Source: Arthrobacter luteolus NBRC 107841 (GTDB lineage: Bacteria; Actinomycetota; Actinomycetes; Actinomycetales; Micrococcaceae). From it: a stretch of 64,000 bases of DNA. The notes beneath the pieces were generated by a model that was given only the letters and a program-made list of their open reading frames with translations, did no database searches and was not told the DNA's origin. The translations under genes were made by a program, and so were the position numbers. Positions 63,898-64,000 of this stretch are shown here, piece after piece. Each line of letters opens with the position of its first letter. Within the stretch, counting starts at the first letter, position 1. The stretch is from assembly GCF_001552075.1 (NCBI RefSeq), contig NZ_BCQM01000003.1:124001-188000 (forward strand), in the 5' to 3' direction.

Positions 63898-64000
63898 CTA
63901 GGCTCCGTTGGACGCCCAGACGCCGGGAGTGAACCCGGGGTCGATGCCGTAGACGTCGCGGCCACGGAACCAGATGGTGTCGTCGTTGAAAGAGCCGTCC
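63898..64000 (-). CDS. C-terminal fragment of phage structural gene, probably major capsid
   Basis: The last 33 codons of a gene whose start lies outside. They encode SFNDDTIWFRGRDVYGIDPG and end WASNGA. Position in front of the connector suggests the major capsid protein; the fragment is too short to confirm. Confidence 0.6.
   Translation of the reverse strand, partial: DGSFNDDTIWFRGRDVYGIDPGFTPGVWASNGA

Larger units (their letters stand above)
48578..64000. mobile_element. Siphovirus-like prophage, lysis and structural part (other end outside window)
   Basis: All genes but one run on the minus strand in typical siphovirus order from capsid/connector through tail, tape measure and fibre to endolysin and holin. 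Short spacing and overlaps are typical of phage. Its end abuts a tRNA gene. No integrase, repressor, portal or terminase gene is in this window. Confidence 0.9.

Overview
The window is high-GC DNA with GTG and TTG starts, many 4-nt ATGA overlaps and short intergenic gaps. Gene content and order (glyA-folD, SdhCDAB, BMP/Nup nucleoside import, DUF501, septum initiator after enolase, GAP/Sap-family protein) fit an actinobacterium, most likely Micrococcaceae of the Arthrobacter type. That placement rests on recognised families, not on a database search. Positions 1 to about 48,580 are chromosomal; about 48,580 to 64,000 is the structural and lysis half of a siphovirus-like prophage cut by the window edge. 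Layout, left to right. 1-4087: an ABC permease fragment, a Gfo/Idh/MocA oxidoreductase, and an MFS transporter coupled to an ArsR-like regulator with a clear palindromic operator. 4152-9683: a sugar ABC operon (ATPase, permease, binding lipoprotein) preceded by a ROK repressor; matching dyads lie in front of both. 9719-14293: gamma carbonic anhydrase, purU, a GNAT protein, then a ZTP (pfl) riboswitch ahead of glyA-folD, which together form a one-carbon module. 14303-20196: an ABC-2 exporter (NodI/NodJ/NodJ-like), a LuxR-type two-component system and a GAP/Sap protein. 20213-24834: macrodomain hydrolase, small membrane protein, exonuclease III, trpS, 2'-5' RNA ligase-like protein, alpha/beta hydrolase. 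24919-28453: succinate dehydrogenase sdhCDAB. 28678-31146: mannose-1-phosphate guanylyltransferase and an M20 amidohydrolase, both apparently leaderless. 31395-41431: a nucleoside uptake and salvage block (BMP lipoprotein, NupA-like ATPase, two permeases, cdd, deoA; then DedA, adenosine deaminase and a MazG-type protein). 41549-48343: enolase, septum initiator, an in-frame DUF501-Ppx/GppA fusion, a mycosin-like S8 protease and type II NADH dehydrogenase. 48505-48577: an unusual tRNA with a UAA anticodon and a short variable arm, at whose 3' end the prophage begins. The prophage genes run on the minus strand from 64000 down in normal siphovirus order: end of a probable capsid gene, connector and head-tail joining proteins, major tail protein, tail-assembly chaperones with a -1 slippery heptamer, tape measure, distal tail and minor tail proteins, fibre-like protein, small membrane proteins, M23 endolysin, holin-like protein. 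No integrase is in the window, so the far prophage end is outside. The signals most worth checking are the paired ROK operators, the ZTP riboswitch, the DUF501-Ppx fusion, the short-arm tRNA(UAA) used as attachment site, the frameshift cassette with an antisense small membrane gene at its end, and the leaderless promoters.
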